Positions 1 through 12,276 of a DNA stretch of 64,000 bases are shown here, piece after piece. Under the pieces are notes generated by a model that was given only the letters and a program-made list of their open reading frames with translations, did not search any database and was not told the DNA's origin. The stretch covers positions 78,010,720 through 78,074,719 of the forward strand of contig NC_065921.1 of the NCBI RefSeq assembly GCF_024586455.1, in the 5' to 3' direction. The first letter of the stretch is position 1, and each line of letters starts with the position of its first letter. This DNA comes from Bactrocera neohumeralis. Taxonomy: Eukaryota; Arthropoda; Insecta; Diptera; Tephritidae. A program made the translations under genes and the position numbers.

Positions 1-813
1 AAAATAGTCTCCTTCTGCTTCAATACAGCTTTTTTCACGGTCCAAACGCATGTCGAACGAGTGTTTTAGCTCGTTGGCCGGTATGGCCGCCAGTATGCCG
101 GTGCAACCCTTTTGAATGGCCACTACGCCTGTATGCAGACGCTTTCCTTTCATGGACAAATGCATTTTTCCGAAATACGTGGAGTGGTTAATGGTTAAAA
201 TGTGATTTTTGGTCAAATAATCGTCCTTCGGATGTTGGATTCTGAGCAATTTTGGGTCGTCAGTCAATTGGTGCGGAACAAACCGTACACACACCTTTCA
301 CAAGCCCAAATGTTCGGTCAAAAATAAATCGATGTTTTGGAGATATTCAATTTCATTTCCATGAATTACAATAATGATTTCGGCTGATTTTTAATGAATT
401 CACGCACAGTTTCGATGGAATGTCCGGTGTTCACGGATTTTGATTGGCCCAAATGTTGATCGTCATTTATGTCCTCACGACCACTTTGAAAACGTTGAAA
501 CCACTCGTGCCCTGTGCTGCGGGATAGGCAATTATCGCCATAAACTTGTTTCATCAATTGGAATGTTTCGGTAAAAGTTTTACCAATTTTAAACAAAATT
601 TAATGTTGGCTCTTTGTTCGAAGTTCATTTTCGCACCGATAACACAAACATACTGACACTTAAAATGCAATAACTTCACTTCCAATAGATGAAATGTCAT
701 GAAATTCTCACTGGACAATCTATAAATATAGCAGATTCTAGTCGACATATAGATGGCGCCACCAGGGGGCGCTAGATTCAAAAAGTCCTGTTTACTTTGG
801 AACGCACCTTGTA
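1..813 (-). mobile_element. Mariner remnant, internally deleted, cut by the window start
   Basis: Read on the minus strand, a start at 628 gives MNFEQRANIKFC, then after a frameshift the typical mariner N-terminal helix-turn-helix region (FTETFQLMKQVYGDNCLSRS, WFQRFQSGRED). This runs without the catalytic core into a C-terminal piece ending CIEAEGDYF near position 1. The outer end at 813 reads TACAAGGTGCGTTCC, a mariner-like terminal inverted repeat. It cannot encode an active transposase. Confidence 0.75.
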
Positions 814-1194
814 TTAACCAATTGTGCGTGCGGTGAAATTTTGCTAGCGATAAGCAGCGACTCAGCTAGTTTTACGCATGCGCAGTAATGATTTCATGCG
901 CAAGTGAATATAGGTACACAGTTGCATATACATATGTACATATATATGTATATATGTATATGTATGTGTGTATGAATGTAGCTGCAGAAAATCGTATGAT
1001 GTGCTGGAGAGGCTGTGGTCGCGGTAGCGGTAGCAAGCGTAGATGAGTCTGAAGGTTATTTAATTGAAAAGAGCAAGTGCATGATTCAGCATTTTCCTAA
1101 CTTTACAAGAAAAACCTACAAAATTACTGGTTTAGAGATACTTAACTAAGCTAAACCAGCAGACTGAAGCGTTACTATATTAAAAAAAAAGGAC
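814..1194. other. Gene-free AT-rich spacer
   Basis: A TATATGTA microsatellite lies at about 925-975. Nothing else is recognised. Confidence 0.5.
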
Positions 1195-1510
1195 TTTTTA
1201 TGGATGAATTATTATCCAGGGCTACGGTAGAAGCTATGAAGAAATTGCTTGGGTAGGTTTAGCATAACATACAGCTGTCATACAAACTGATCGATCAAAA
1301 TCCAGTACTGGTATGAAAACAGAGTCGAGATATCTACAAAAAATTTGGCATGGATTATTATCAAAGGCTATGGTGTAATATCCGAAGAAATTGTTTAGAT
1401 CGGACCAGTATAACGTATAGCTGTCATACAAACTGATCGTTAAAAATCAAGATAAAGATCTTTTTATACCCCTTTAAGCCATAAAAAATTGTACCGGTGG
1501 AGGGTGCTAT
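1195..1510 (+). repeat. Dispersed repeat built of diverged units of about 125 bp
   Basis: Two diverged units each contain GAAGAAATTG, a GACCA-type word, TATAGCTGTCATACAAACTG and a later AATTTGGCAT. The same units occur at 27710-28495 (+) and, reversed, near 48.9, 50.1 and 53.3 kb. It is non-coding and the family is not named with confidence. Confidence 0.6.
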
Positions 1511-1760
1511 AGCTTAACTACTTTTGAAAAATAAATCTAAAAAATTATTGGAAGTAAATTTTTTTTGTAAACTAGTGTAATTTATGCTTTTTGGGTTCGT
1601 TAATAAAAAAATAGTAATACCTGTATGTATGTATGTAGATATTTAAGACCTAAATATGAGCTTTATACATAAGCCTATCGCACTTTAATTATTGAAGTTA
1701 AATTTTATTGCAACTATTAGAATCAATATCACTTAAGATTACTTATGAGATAATCTTTTA

Positions 1761-3570
1761 AAGGGTGAGCCATTTCGAGGTTACCTACTATTTAAAAAAA
1801 AACACAGAAACTTAAAATTTAATGGAGAATGTTTATTTTCATTCGAAATAACATACTTTAACATTTCTACTCTGAAAACTATCTCTTTCGAATATTAAAC
1901 GCGGTTACGTCTCAGTTAGTCCATCTATTGAGTTAAATTTTCAATGACTCGTTCGAGTATTTCGACTGGAAACTGTCGAATGACACTCGTGATGTTTTGC
2001 GCCAAGGCCTGAATCGAAGCGAAACTGTCCGCATAGACCTTAGACTAAACATATTCCCACAGAAAAGTGCAACGGCGTGATATCACACGATCTTTGTGGC
2101 CAATCGACCGTACCAAAACGTGAAATTATCTGCTTACCGAAGTTTTCCTTCTATAAATAAATTGATTGATGCGATGTGTGGGAAGTGGGGTCGTCTTGTT
2201 GAAGCCAAATGTCGGCGAGATCACGAGCTTCGATTTCAGACATCAAATAGTCGGTTATCATGGCGCGATAATGGACGCCATTGACGGTTACGTTCTCACT
2301 GTCATAATTTTTGAAAAAATATGGACCGTTGATTCCACCGGCCTACAAACCACTCCAAACCGTGTTTTTTCTGAATAAAATTGAATAAAATTGAATTTCT
2401 TCAGGTTACTCTTTGTTCCAAATGCGCGAAATCATCCAGAAATGGGCCTCATCGCTGAACAAAATTTCGCTCTAAAAACATCGGAGCTCCTGGAACCTTT
2501 TCAAGAGCTCATTGAGCGGAGCGCTGTTGTTTGGAAAGGTCGAGCTGCTTCAGTTCTTGCACAAGCTATATTTTATACTCCTTCAATTTAAGATCTCGAC
2601 GTAAAATGCCTTTAAGTCCTCCCATACGTCAGTCCGAGTTGCTACGAATGCCACCGAATCGACTCACCACGGTCTTCGTCGAATATTATTATCTCAATAT
2701 TATCCAATATTGAATGCTGGGTCTCAAGAAGGCTGATGGTGTTGCGAATAGTGCGCTCAGCAGGCCGATTATGTTGACCATAAGTTGAGTGAAGCTCACG
2801 AAATACAGGGTTTGTCCGGAAAGTAATAGGACTGAGTCGATTTAAAAAAATGTATTGAACCAATCGTTACAATTCTTTAAAAACTTTCAAAATAGACGCC
2901 TTCTGCGTTGATGCAGCACTGCCAGAGCGATTTCCAAGCATTCAAGGCGTCACGGAAGGCATTCTCCCGAATAGCATTGAGAGCCGAGGTGCATGCTGCT
3001 TGGCTCCCCTCTGCCGTTTCAAAATGCTTGTCGGTGTTTGTCGAAGTCGCCGGTCTCTCAACACGATCTTCATCAGCGATCTCTTCCACGCCCTCCAAAA
3101 AGGTTGGGTGCCACCGAAACACACCAAGTCTGCTTGATCGCATCACACATTTCTGTCGCACGGAATTTAAACGCGTATTTATACTATACTTTTCGGGTCG
3201 CACCACTCACAGCAACACGTCGCGTGAAATGTTCGTCCTGACTCTCCAGGTGCTCAGAGACAATTGACCAGCCGCTCGTTCGTTAGCTAGGAACACACTC
3301 TAACGAATCCAGTCGGTGCGCCCACGCTCCGAAGTACAGTCGCGACGGAAGAAAATCAATCTTATTACTTTCCGGACAAACCCTGTACATTCTTTACAGA
3401 ATTTGAATTTTCGTAACAAAGTTGAACGATTTGTAAGACGTAAGCCTTTCCATGATGAAATGCCAAACAATAATGAACTAAAATAACATGACAGCTTGGC
3501 ACGACTCACGCGTGATCTGTCAAAAAAAAGGCGATTGGAAAAGGTACCGCTACTTGTATCCCCCGTTATA
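1761..3570 (-). mobile_element. Tc1/mariner-like (DDE) transposon remnant, with a nested mariner
   Basis: The minus-strand translation gives broken transposase pieces: a helix-turn-helix part near 2760 (FRELHSTYGQ, RPAERTIRNT), remains of the WFQQDGATCH-type catalytic block near 2200, and a C-terminal part near 2000 (VYADSFASIQALAQN). Other copies lie at 5876-6560 and 58583-58980, with distant relatives at 19380-19960 and 27014-27535. It is full of stops and split by a 580-bp mariner. The right end is approximate. Confidence 0.7.
2806..3385 (-). mobile_element. Internally deleted mariner (about 580 bp) with intact terminal repeats
   Basis: Both ends read CAGGGTTTGTCCGGAAAGTAATA inward with few differences and are flanked by a TA duplication (2804-2805 and 3386-3387). 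Inside, a 109-aa minus-strand frame (2877-3206) fuses the N-terminal FRWHPTFLEGVEEIADEDR region directly to the transposase C-terminus (NAWKSLWQCCINAEGVYFES). The catalytic centre is deleted while both ends are kept, so it is a MITE-like deletion derivative. Confidence 0.85.
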
Positions 3571-4422
3571 TGTATCTAGCTTGATAGCATATTTCTTTTA
3601 TGTGCGTCTAGTATAAAAAATGCTTTATGTTTACAACAAATATTTTAAGAAAAATGTATATGCTCTGCTAACCGCAGTATATCACTCCTCTTATCATTAT
3701 TATAAAACCACTTAGCCGTAATTATAACTGTGTACTTGACTTCTTTTCACCTGTCTATACTTGTTTATTAGATTGCTTAATCTTAACTTAACTTAACAAC
3801 TTGACAATCTTAGAATCTAAAGAGCTCATTGCCAAATATTAGCATAACTAAGCACTGTTTCTGTTGCTGGCTGCCGTAATCTTTACGACGCCTGAGCCAC
3901 TTATTATAAAATTTTGGTAATTACGCAAGTGTCTGACAATCAAATCATATTTAAATTGGTGCACAACAATTTTTGGTATTTTTATAAAGGTGCCATTTCA
4001 GTGCAAATGTGTATATACGTATGTATGTGCCTGTGAGAATTTCGTCAGCAAGTTGCAGTACATAACAGTTAGATTTGGTAAACAACCGTCATTATCAATT
4101 CATTTGTATTAAAAGTGAAAACAAATTGAGATATTAGACCAACAGCTGGATTTCTATATTCCTTTATATATATTTACTGATATACTTATATATAACAAAA
4201 CAACAGCGACAGCAACGAAATAATATAATCGCCTATGTAATACTCTTAAGTATCGACAACATTATTTGCTGTACTTAAATGCAGCGCTGCTATCTTTGGT
4301 GCTTATAAATTGACACAATACCGCAGATAGCCAATGGAGGCCAAATGCAGCCAATCGATCAAACCTCTAGTATGGGCTTTGTCTTTAAGTGGCTATGCTT
4401 TGCAGCTTTCAACTAGTGTAAA
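3571..4422. other. Gene-free AT-rich spacer
   Basis: No coding pattern or known element is seen. Confidence 0.5.
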
Positions 4423-5493
4423 ACAAGTAAGGAAGGGCTAAGTTCGGGTGTCACCGAACATTTTATACTCTCGCCTGATAAAGTGATAATAATTTACATA
4501 TTTTTTTATTTTGCTGTAAAATTAATTAGATTAGATCAATTTGTGTACTTTGAGTATTGAATTGTATTTTCATTTCCTAATGTATATATTATACAGAGAA
4601 GGCATCAGATGGAATTCAAAATAGCGTTATATTGGAAGAAGGCGTGGTTGTGAACCGATTTCACCCATATTTCGTACATGTCATCAGGGTGTTAAGAAAA
4701 TATTATATACCGAATTTCATTGAAATCGGTACAGTAGCTCCTGAGATATGGTTTTTGGTCCATAAGAGGGCGACGCCACGCCCATTTTCAATTTTTAAAA
4801 AAAGCCTGAGTGCAGCTTCCTTCTGCCATTTCTTCCGTAAAATTTAGTGTTTCTGACGTTTTTTGTCAGTCGGCTAACGCACTTTTAGTGATTTTCAACA
4901 TAACCTTTGTATGGGAGGTGGGCGTGGTTATTATCCGATTTCTTCCATTTTTGAACTGTATATGGAAATGCCTGATGGAAACGACTCTATAGAGTTTGGT
5001 TGACATAGCTACAGTAGTTTCCGAGACATGTACAAAAAACTTAGTAGGGGGCGGCTCCACGCCCATTTTTCCAAAAAAATTGCGTCCAAATATGCCCCTC
5101 CCTAATGCGATCCTTTGTGCCAAATTTCACTTTAATATCTTTATTTATGGCTTAGTTATGACGCTTTATAGGTTTTCGGTTTCCGCCATTTTGTGGGCGT
5201 GACAGTGGGCCGATTTTGCCCATCTTCGAACTTAACCTTCTTATGGAGCCAAGAAATGAACCAGCCAAGAACCACGTTTCATCATGATATCTCAATTTTT
5301 ACTCAAGTTACAGCTTGCACGGACGGACGGACGGACAGACAGACATCCGGATTTCAACTCTATTCCTCACCCTGATCACTTTGGTATATATAACCCTATA
5401 TCTGACTCTTTTAGTTTTAGGACTTACAAACAACCGTTATGTGAACAAAACTATAATACTCTCCTTAGCAACTTTGTTGCGAGAGTATAAAAA
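4423..5493 (+). mobile_element. 1.07-kb non-autonomous repeat (Helitron/Helentron-like?), copy 1
   Basis: It starts with AACAAGTAAGGAAGGGCTA. It carries inward-facing TTTTATACTCTCGC near the left end and its complement GCGAGAGTATAAAA at the right end, a (GGAC)n(AGAC)n microsatellite near 5320, and a right-end hairpin (ACTCTCC...TAGCAAC / GTTGC GAGAGT). There is no long ORF. Two more copies lie in reverse at 28497 and 32797. The sub-terminal repeats, inner microsatellite and end hairpin resemble fly DINE/Helentron elements, but that placement is an inference. Confidence 0.75.
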
Positions 5494-5875
5494 CAAATAT
5501 TGAGATTTCTTAATATGCGTTTAATTATGTGGGTTAGTTATCTTTCAATTTGCCACGAAACAAGTACGGACGAAAGTGAAGACATCACTGATCAAAAGGT
5601 TTGTTTGTCAACAAAGATTGAGTGGTTTTTTTTTTGGAAATTTTACACAAAGTGTAGGTATTTCAATTTGCAGTGATTTATCATAATTATTAATCAAACC
5701 ACTGAATCGCCCATACAATGTATGTGGCTAAGTCGCTTAGCCTGAACATTCGCTTCTACATTTTTGGTTTTCAATATAACATACTTGTATGACTTAAAGT
5801 TTACTAGAATATTTTTAAAAAAATGTCGATCACAAAGCAATACAATTTTTTTTCGAAAATCTCCTTATTGATTAA

Positions 5876-6560
5876 ATTATTCCCTACCTTTTTAAACAAA
5901 AAATTACAGAAACTTCAAATTTAATGGTGAATATTTTTTATCATTCGAAAGAACATTTTTTGGCTTTTATTTTTTAAAGATTATCTGTTTCAAATGTTGG
6001 ATGCGGCTACGTCTCAGATGGTCCATCCCTTGAGTCCAATATTTGATGACTCGTTCGAACATTTCGACTGGTAACTAGCGAATTATACGCTTGATGTAAT
6101 GTTTTGCTCCAACGCCTGAATCGAAGCGGGATTGTCCGCATAGACTTTAGACTATCCTCAAGGGAAATCAACCGGCACAAAACGTGAAATTATCTGCCAC
6201 CGAAGCGTTCTCTCAATAAACCCATTGATTGATGCGATAAGTGGGAAGTGGTACCGTCTTGTTGAAACCAAATGTCGCCGAGATCACGAGCTTCAATCAA
6301 ATCGTCGGTTATTATGTATAGCGTGATAACGGTTTACATTGATGGTTACGTTCTCACCGGTATCATTTTTGAAGAAATATGAACCGATGTTTCCACCGGC
6401 CCACAAAACAAACTAAACCGTCATCTTTTCAGGTTGAAATGGCAGCTCTTGAATCTCTTCCGGTTGCTCTTCGTCCCAAATGTAGCATTTGTGCTTGTTT
6501 ACATAGCCATTGAACCAGAAATGAGCCTCATCGCTGAACAAAATTTGACTCGAAAGCAAT
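5876..6560 (-). mobile_element. Tc1/mariner-like (DDE) remnant, copy 2
   Basis: It aligns with 1780-2480 over most of its length, sharing for example CAGAAACTT..AATTTAATGG, GCGGCTACGTCTCAGATGGTCCAT and the CCTCATCGCTGAACAAAATTT block. The minus-strand reading frame is destroyed by stops and indels. Confidence 0.65.
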
Positions 6561-7310
6561 TGTTATAAAATTTACGGTCGGTTATTACTTAATCTCATTA
6601 CTACTTACTCAACATAGTTTACTGTAGTTCAGTCGACTGCAATTTCTGCCCCGCGAGTGAATTTTTCAAGTTTGAAAACAAAAAACGATTGCGCGAGAGT
6701 ACATCTTGAGAGCATAATGTATGAGACAGCCATTCGTAGCATAATCCGACCAATTAGAGCGTGGCAACGATGGACGTGAAGACCTTTTTAAGGCTCTCGG
6801 ACGACTTCTTTTTGCTTTCAAACTTGAGAAAGGCACTTTCGCCACAGAAATTATAGACTAATGAGATTGAGGGCTAGGGAGGCTATTTTAAGACCTTTAG
6901 AAAACATATTTTTTTACTGTATAATGAAGTTGGGCCCCTTCTGTATAAAATGGTATATAGCACGTTGCTATGAACAGCGAAATGTCTGTTCAGTCGTGGT
7001 ATGATTTTTCAGAGTCAATCATTCATTTCAAATTACTATTTTGAATGTATTTACCATCTGTCATTTAATCACGCTTCTCTTATTTTATAATTAGCTTATA
7101 ATTACAAAAACATAAACAACTAAGCCTGAAATTTTAACAAATTATCAACGAAACTATTCTTCCGCAAATGTAGCTTTTTGGAAACTTTTGAATACCTTGG
7201 CATCAGCATAAGCCGCGAAACCTTGAAACTCGTAAAACCTCTACAAAAAAGTTCAGTATTGTTCGAGGAGACAATTGCAAAATGCAAACTTCACACGACT
7301 TAAAAAAGTA

Positions 7311-7537
7311 ACGCCGTATAAGCGTCCTGTGACAACAAACACTGCACCTATCGGTTAGGTAACCGGTTACTTATAAAAGTACCACCAGAGATTTCTGTTA
7401 AAGTTTCTATGTGGTTTTCAACGCTGTATAAGCGTCCTACGACAACAATCCCTCAACTTACCGGTTAAATCACCGGTTATTTACCCAAAAGCACCACCAG
7501 AGATTTTTGTTTAAGTTGCTATGAGGTTTTTAAGGCC
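7311..7537. repeat. Two-copy direct repeat, period 110 bp
   Basis: ACGCCGTATAAGCGTCCTG and ACGCTGTATAAGCGTCCTA start units at 7311 and 7421. Both continue through CGACAACAA, ACCGGTTA and GCACCACCAGAGATTT-like blocks. It is non-coding. Confidence 0.7.
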
Positions 7538-7630
7538 CAATTGATAATTCTAACTGAAAATCTTGTGTATGAGTTATCGTCTATACTTTTTTTACTCAAG
7601 GCCTTATGAATTGCAGCGGGTGTATAATGA

Positions 7631-8162
7631 GTTGTCAAAAAAGTCTTGCGGTATTTTTATTGATTTTTTTTTATTGAAATTGAAATGAATTTTTGATGAC
7701 TCATGCCCAGCTCTTGAACGATGCTACGGCTGCTACTATGCCGGTCTCTTTCGACCAATTCAGCGACTTTATCGCAATTTTCGACGACAGGCCTTCCGGA
7801 GCGTGGCGCATCTTCGACCACCTCTACACCAGAACGAAAACGTTGTAACCATCGTTGTGCGGTGGAAATGGAAACTGTATCGGGTCCATAAACTGCACAA
7901 ATTTTATTGGCGGCTTGAGATGCATTTTTGCCTTTATCGTAGTAGTACTGTAAAATATGCCGTATTTTCTCTTTATTTTGCTCCATGTTTGCGACGCTAT
8001 AACTCACGAATGACTTAAAAGAAACGACAATCAATTAAACACGTGTTAGCGCGTGAAACGAGCTTTCCAAAAAGGTATAGCATGACCCGATGCGACGATA
8101 AAACTAGAACTACGCGCTTTCAGCGCCAACTAGCGAAAATACCGCAAGACTTTTTTGACAAC
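7631..8162 (-). mobile_element. Short mariner with intact terminal repeats, N-terminal domain only
   Basis: Both ends carry GTTGTCAAAAAAGTCTTGCGGTATTTT in inverted orientation. Minus strand 7657-8034 encodes 125 aa that match the mariner N-terminal DNA-binding region (KEKIRHILQYYYDKGKNASQ, CAVYGPDT, WLQRFRSGVE, APRSGRPV, RHSSSRSIVQELGM). The catalytic domain is missing, and the frame ends in terminal-repeat sequence. This is a non-autonomous deletion derivative that could still code for a DNA-binding peptide. Confidence 0.8.
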
Positions 8163-9117
8163 CTATTATATTAGTTTCCGCGCTAATACTTTGAATTTAT
8201 TTCAATTTTTGTAAAGAGTTTTGGTTGTTTAGCTGGAAATAGGTTCCATAGCTCCTTGAATATTCGTGAAAAAGATTTTGCGATTACAAACGTTAAGTTG
8301 TTTAGGATCGAATGATGAAGTTGTAACATAGAAATTCGAGTTGAACCTGATTCATAGTAGTTGGTTTAGCATAAGTTTAGGTAAACTAGCCTCATTCATT
8401 ACACACATTTCGCACTATAAAACTCAAAATACCGCATACTTTTTTTCGAGCCTTATGCTCTTCAAGCTGAAATTTTCTTCTAAATTCGGTAATATTGAGT
8501 ATGACGTCTTTTGGCACGCTTTCAGCCATACTAAACCAGTTTACAATACAGTTATAAAATAAAATTATGTCTGAAAAAATGTTAAGAAAGAAAATCAAAC
8601 AAATAATAAACACAGTAAATCAAAACCAGATCACGCACCGAGTCAGTATATCAACACCAGATTACACCCAGAAAAGTGGGCGACCATTTCTTAAGACCAT
8701 ACCATAAACTAAAAAGTTGACAACGAGCGCAATCTTATCACAAAATGTTGGCATGAACCAGTTTTTGTCAATTTTTTTGAAAGGTGTTAAAGTTTAATGC
8801 TTTAATGAGTGTTTAAGTTTCAGCAAAAGCAATAAATGACAATCAGTTTTCTTTTTATCAAACTTTGTAGATATTGTTTTACTATATCCTATATACCTAG
8901 GCCTGTCGGCGGACGTTGTAAATCAATGGAATACCCTACAAATACATATTCATATATGTTCAGTATATCCAATGTATCAGTTTTATGACTTTTTGTAGAC
9001 TGTTGGTAATTTGAAGAACTAGATATAACAAAAATCGATGACTCAGTTTGATGCAGGTCAGGTGACTTGTTAGAACACTACGAGTATAATGACTCATATA
9101 CGTATACTGATTCCTAA

Positions 9118-10556
9118 ACGCGTTACAGAACAAAACTGGAAAGGGAAGATAATGCTGGAGAAATCAGCAAGGATACAAATTAACCATCAAGCTTAAGCTT
9201 AGACGTGGCGAAAGAGCACTGAAGAGGGTAAATGCAGTGGACGTCCAAAAAGAGTTTGTTACCGACGAAATCTTCAAAAAAGTCCACAAAATAATATTGG
9301 ATGACTGTAATAGCCTTGACAGACGGCAGCGTTAATCCGGATTAACTGCGCACTTAATCAGATCAAAATTTGTAGGTGACAGACGGCAGCTATGCGAGTT
9401 TGAAACTCTCATAAACAGCTCATTGTCCTTTTTATAATATTTTCAATGAAAATTGATAGAAGATAAACATTACGGTTGCTAGCCGACCAATTTTTACCAA
9501 ACCATTTTTTATTACAAAAGCATATCAACACATTATTTTTAAAACTGCATCATAACATAGAAGTTTTATTGATATTACATTGAGAATTTGATAAACAGCT
9601 GTCAGGGTTGCTTGTATTTCATTCACAATAGGTGAAAATTGGCCATTTTTAACAATGTTGCCAACGAAAATCTCACAAACTCCCTAAAATTTTGAGAGTT
9701 ATTTTTGGATTCAGCAACGGAGTTAGCTGTGGTAACTCCTGAATTAATCCCGAAAAATGCAATTAATCTGGTTTAACGCTGCCGTCTGTCAATGCTATAA
9801 GTAAAGTTGTTTGAGATAGCAGGCACTCTAAAGATATCAATTGAATATGTACATAGATCATATAAACCACGATTATTTGGATATGAGCAAGCTCTGTTCA
9901 AAGTGGGAACTCACTTTTGACTAAAAGCACAGAAGACTTGATGAATGGGAGCAGTGTTTGGAGATGTTCCAGTGTAATAAATGCGAGTGGCTCCATCATT
10001 ACACTCCGAAGTGCACTCAACAACCATCCGAGTGGACTGCACACGATGAAGTCGCTTCAAAGCGTGGAAAAACAGTCGGCTGGCAAGGTTATGGCGCCTG
10101 TATTTTGGGTTGCGCATGGAATAATTTTTAGTGACCACCTTGAAAGAGAAAGAACTATCAGCAGCGACTGCTGCATAGCGAGTTTGGAGCGTTCGAAGAA
10201 CGAAATCGATGAAAAACAGTCGCATTTGAAGAGAAAGAAAGTACTGTCTCTCCAAAACAATGCATCGTATTACAAGTTAGTGAAAACGATGGCAAAAATC
10301 TATGAAAAATCTTCAAACTGTGTTCGCATCCAACGTATTCTCCAGATTTCATTCCCAGTGACTGTTTTTTTGTTCTCAGATCTCAAACGAATTCTGGCTG
10401 GGAAGAAATTTTCGTCGAATGAAGAAATGATCGCCGAAACTGAGGCTTATTTTGAAGCAAAAGACAAATCGTACTGCAAAAATGGTATCGAAAAGTTGGA
10501 GTGTCGCCTTGATCAGTGTATAACCCTTGAAGGCAACTATGTTGAATAAAAAAAAA
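9118..10556 (+). pseudogene. Mariner transposase pseudogene, interrupted by a MITE
   Basis: The N-terminal part near 9245-9310 reads KKEFVTDEIFKKVHKIILDD. It continues after the insertion (9310-9799) as KVKLFEIAGTLKIS, then CEWLHHYTPK, then in the 9917-10549 frame the core VMAPVFWVAHGIIFSDHLE, KVLSLQNNASYYK and the C-terminus FSSNEEMIAETEAYFEAK to CITLEGNYVE. The second catalytic Asp of the usual QDNA motif is Asn (QNNA), and the third-Asp region is frameshifted. The 210-aa open frame is therefore a relic and not a host gene. Confidence 0.85.
9310..9799. mobile_element. 490-bp MITE with TTGACAGACGGCAGCG terminal repeats
   Basis: The left end ATAGCCTTGACAGACGGCAG and the right-end complement ATAGCATTGACAGACGGCAG match over about 25 bp. 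A second inner copy of GTGACAGACGGCAGC stands at 9377, followed by TTTGAAACTCTCATAAACAGC, with related sequence near the right end. It sits exactly between two halves of a mariner reading frame, which fixes both borders. No ORF; superfamily unknown. Confidence 0.8.
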
Positions 10557-12276
10557 ACCAAGTGGTTTTTACTATGGTAAACCAGAGACTTTTCATTTGA
10601 CCTGTTGAGCTATTGACTCCTCACAAGAATTGGCGTATCCTCACAAAACGTAGTCTTATGGGTTTAATCACAAAACAGCGACAGTTGGTTTAGACGATCG
10701 TGTGCCTAGATCTCCAATAGTTTGTTCCAATAAAGTAATCGTTTAATCCGCTAAATGCAACCGCCTGCTGGAACCTATTATAACTAAGACGATAGAATAG
10801 GCTATCAACTTGGTAAACTAAAAAGTTAATCAGCTCTCATATGCCGTACTCTAAATCGTATGAATCGCGATAATGAATAAAATATGAAGTAAAAATTTCA
10901 CTTAAATCAGTTCCAGGAATTAAGGACCTGATAAGAAAATATATATTATCCCACATACTTGCGTACTTCTTGTGTGAAATTAAAACGCTTTTAAATACCT
11001 GCAAATATTTCGTAAAATTTAAAATTTATGACGCGCATATATCATTCGTCGACGTGCAGACAAGCTCGTTTAAATGCGTGAGCGATAACTTGAAACGTGT
11101 TTAAGTGAGCTGTAAATGAATATGCTACTTGATATATGTATGTATGATTTGCAGAATCCCTCCAAACTGAAAATGGCAAGTCACCTTCTAATGATTAGAT
11201 TAGATGCCAATTGTAAGCCATTCGCTAGATCTTTTATTATTTCCTACGAAATTTATAAATTGTTGACGAAAGTCTAAGGAGCAGCAGCTGGCGTCTTCAT
11301 CGCTCGTAACCGGCATTGGATACTTGCTTTTTGAAGAGCGCACTGTGTTGCCATATCTAGTTTTTTCGTACAGGTTTATGGTAGCATGAAAGTTTATGCA
11401 AAAATTCAGTGTACGAGTTATGGTTGTGGAATAGTTCAGGTTTTGACTAAGGCTTCAAGAGAAATCATTGAACCGAGCTCGCCTAAATTTTTAAGGGATA
11501 CTAATTATGTATCGATTTGAGGGTTAAAACCACTATACGACACTACTTTTATAGAATGTGATCTTGCTATTTGAAATATAAATATATTTTCTGGGTGATG
11601 CTTGTAAAAATTTATTCCGCTAGATGCCGCTATAGTCCTATCGTTGCCAAAAATCGATTTTGAAAAGATTACGAAGCCTTCATTTACTAATTTCACAGGA
11701 AATTATAATTATTATGTAAAGCCAGAAGACAACTACCAAAATTGGAAGCTCTAAATTAAATGAAGCTACAAAAGACGCAGGAATCTTTAAAGGCTTAGAG
11801 ATTATTATACCAAGTATTCGTGAAAACTTCGAGATGGAATGTTCTTATGTTTCGAAATCACTCAAACTATTGCTTAATCACATTGGAAGAGTTACATTAT
11901 CTATTCGTTGATTATTACTAACATAGCATTATTAATTAAAAAATAACAAAAAATAGTTTGTTTGTAAATACGTATTATGATAATAAAAATATTTGCTTAG
12001 CAAGGTTGTTACTAGTTTATAGAGGTTTACGCCGTTCATTAAATGTACATAATACGCGTAGATATATGTAGTTCTTGTTTATTTAACACATTCTTTAAAG
12101 AACATTGACGTGGGTGATAAAATTCTAACACTCATTGACTGTTAGCATTGCGAAAGAATGTTAGTACTGTGATAAAAAAGTTTTCGTTTTCACTATTGTA
12201 AATAAACATATTTTTATTTTACTGTGTTTTTGTACTTGGACGCCAAAATGGTAATGGCCTGTGAAAAGAGCCACAA
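10557..12276. other. Gene-free spacer
   Basis: AT-rich, with no domain, splice-supported exon or repeat recognised. Confidence 0.5.

Larger units (their letters stand above)
6561..9117. other. Gene-free spacer outside the mariner at 7631-8162
   Basis: Apart from the 110-bp double repeat and the short mariner I see no coding pattern. The frames at 8341-8613 are AT-rich chance frames. Confidence 0.5.

Noticed and set aside
5284..5503. Overlapping small frames with GRTDGQTD-like runs, here and at 28490 and 32798
   Set aside because: They are translations of the (GGAC)n(AGAC)n tract in the three copies of the 1-kb repeat.
9917..10549. 210-aa open frame as a host gene
   Set aside because: Its residues follow a mariner transposase core and C-terminus, with a catalytic Asp changed to Asn and frameshifts around it.
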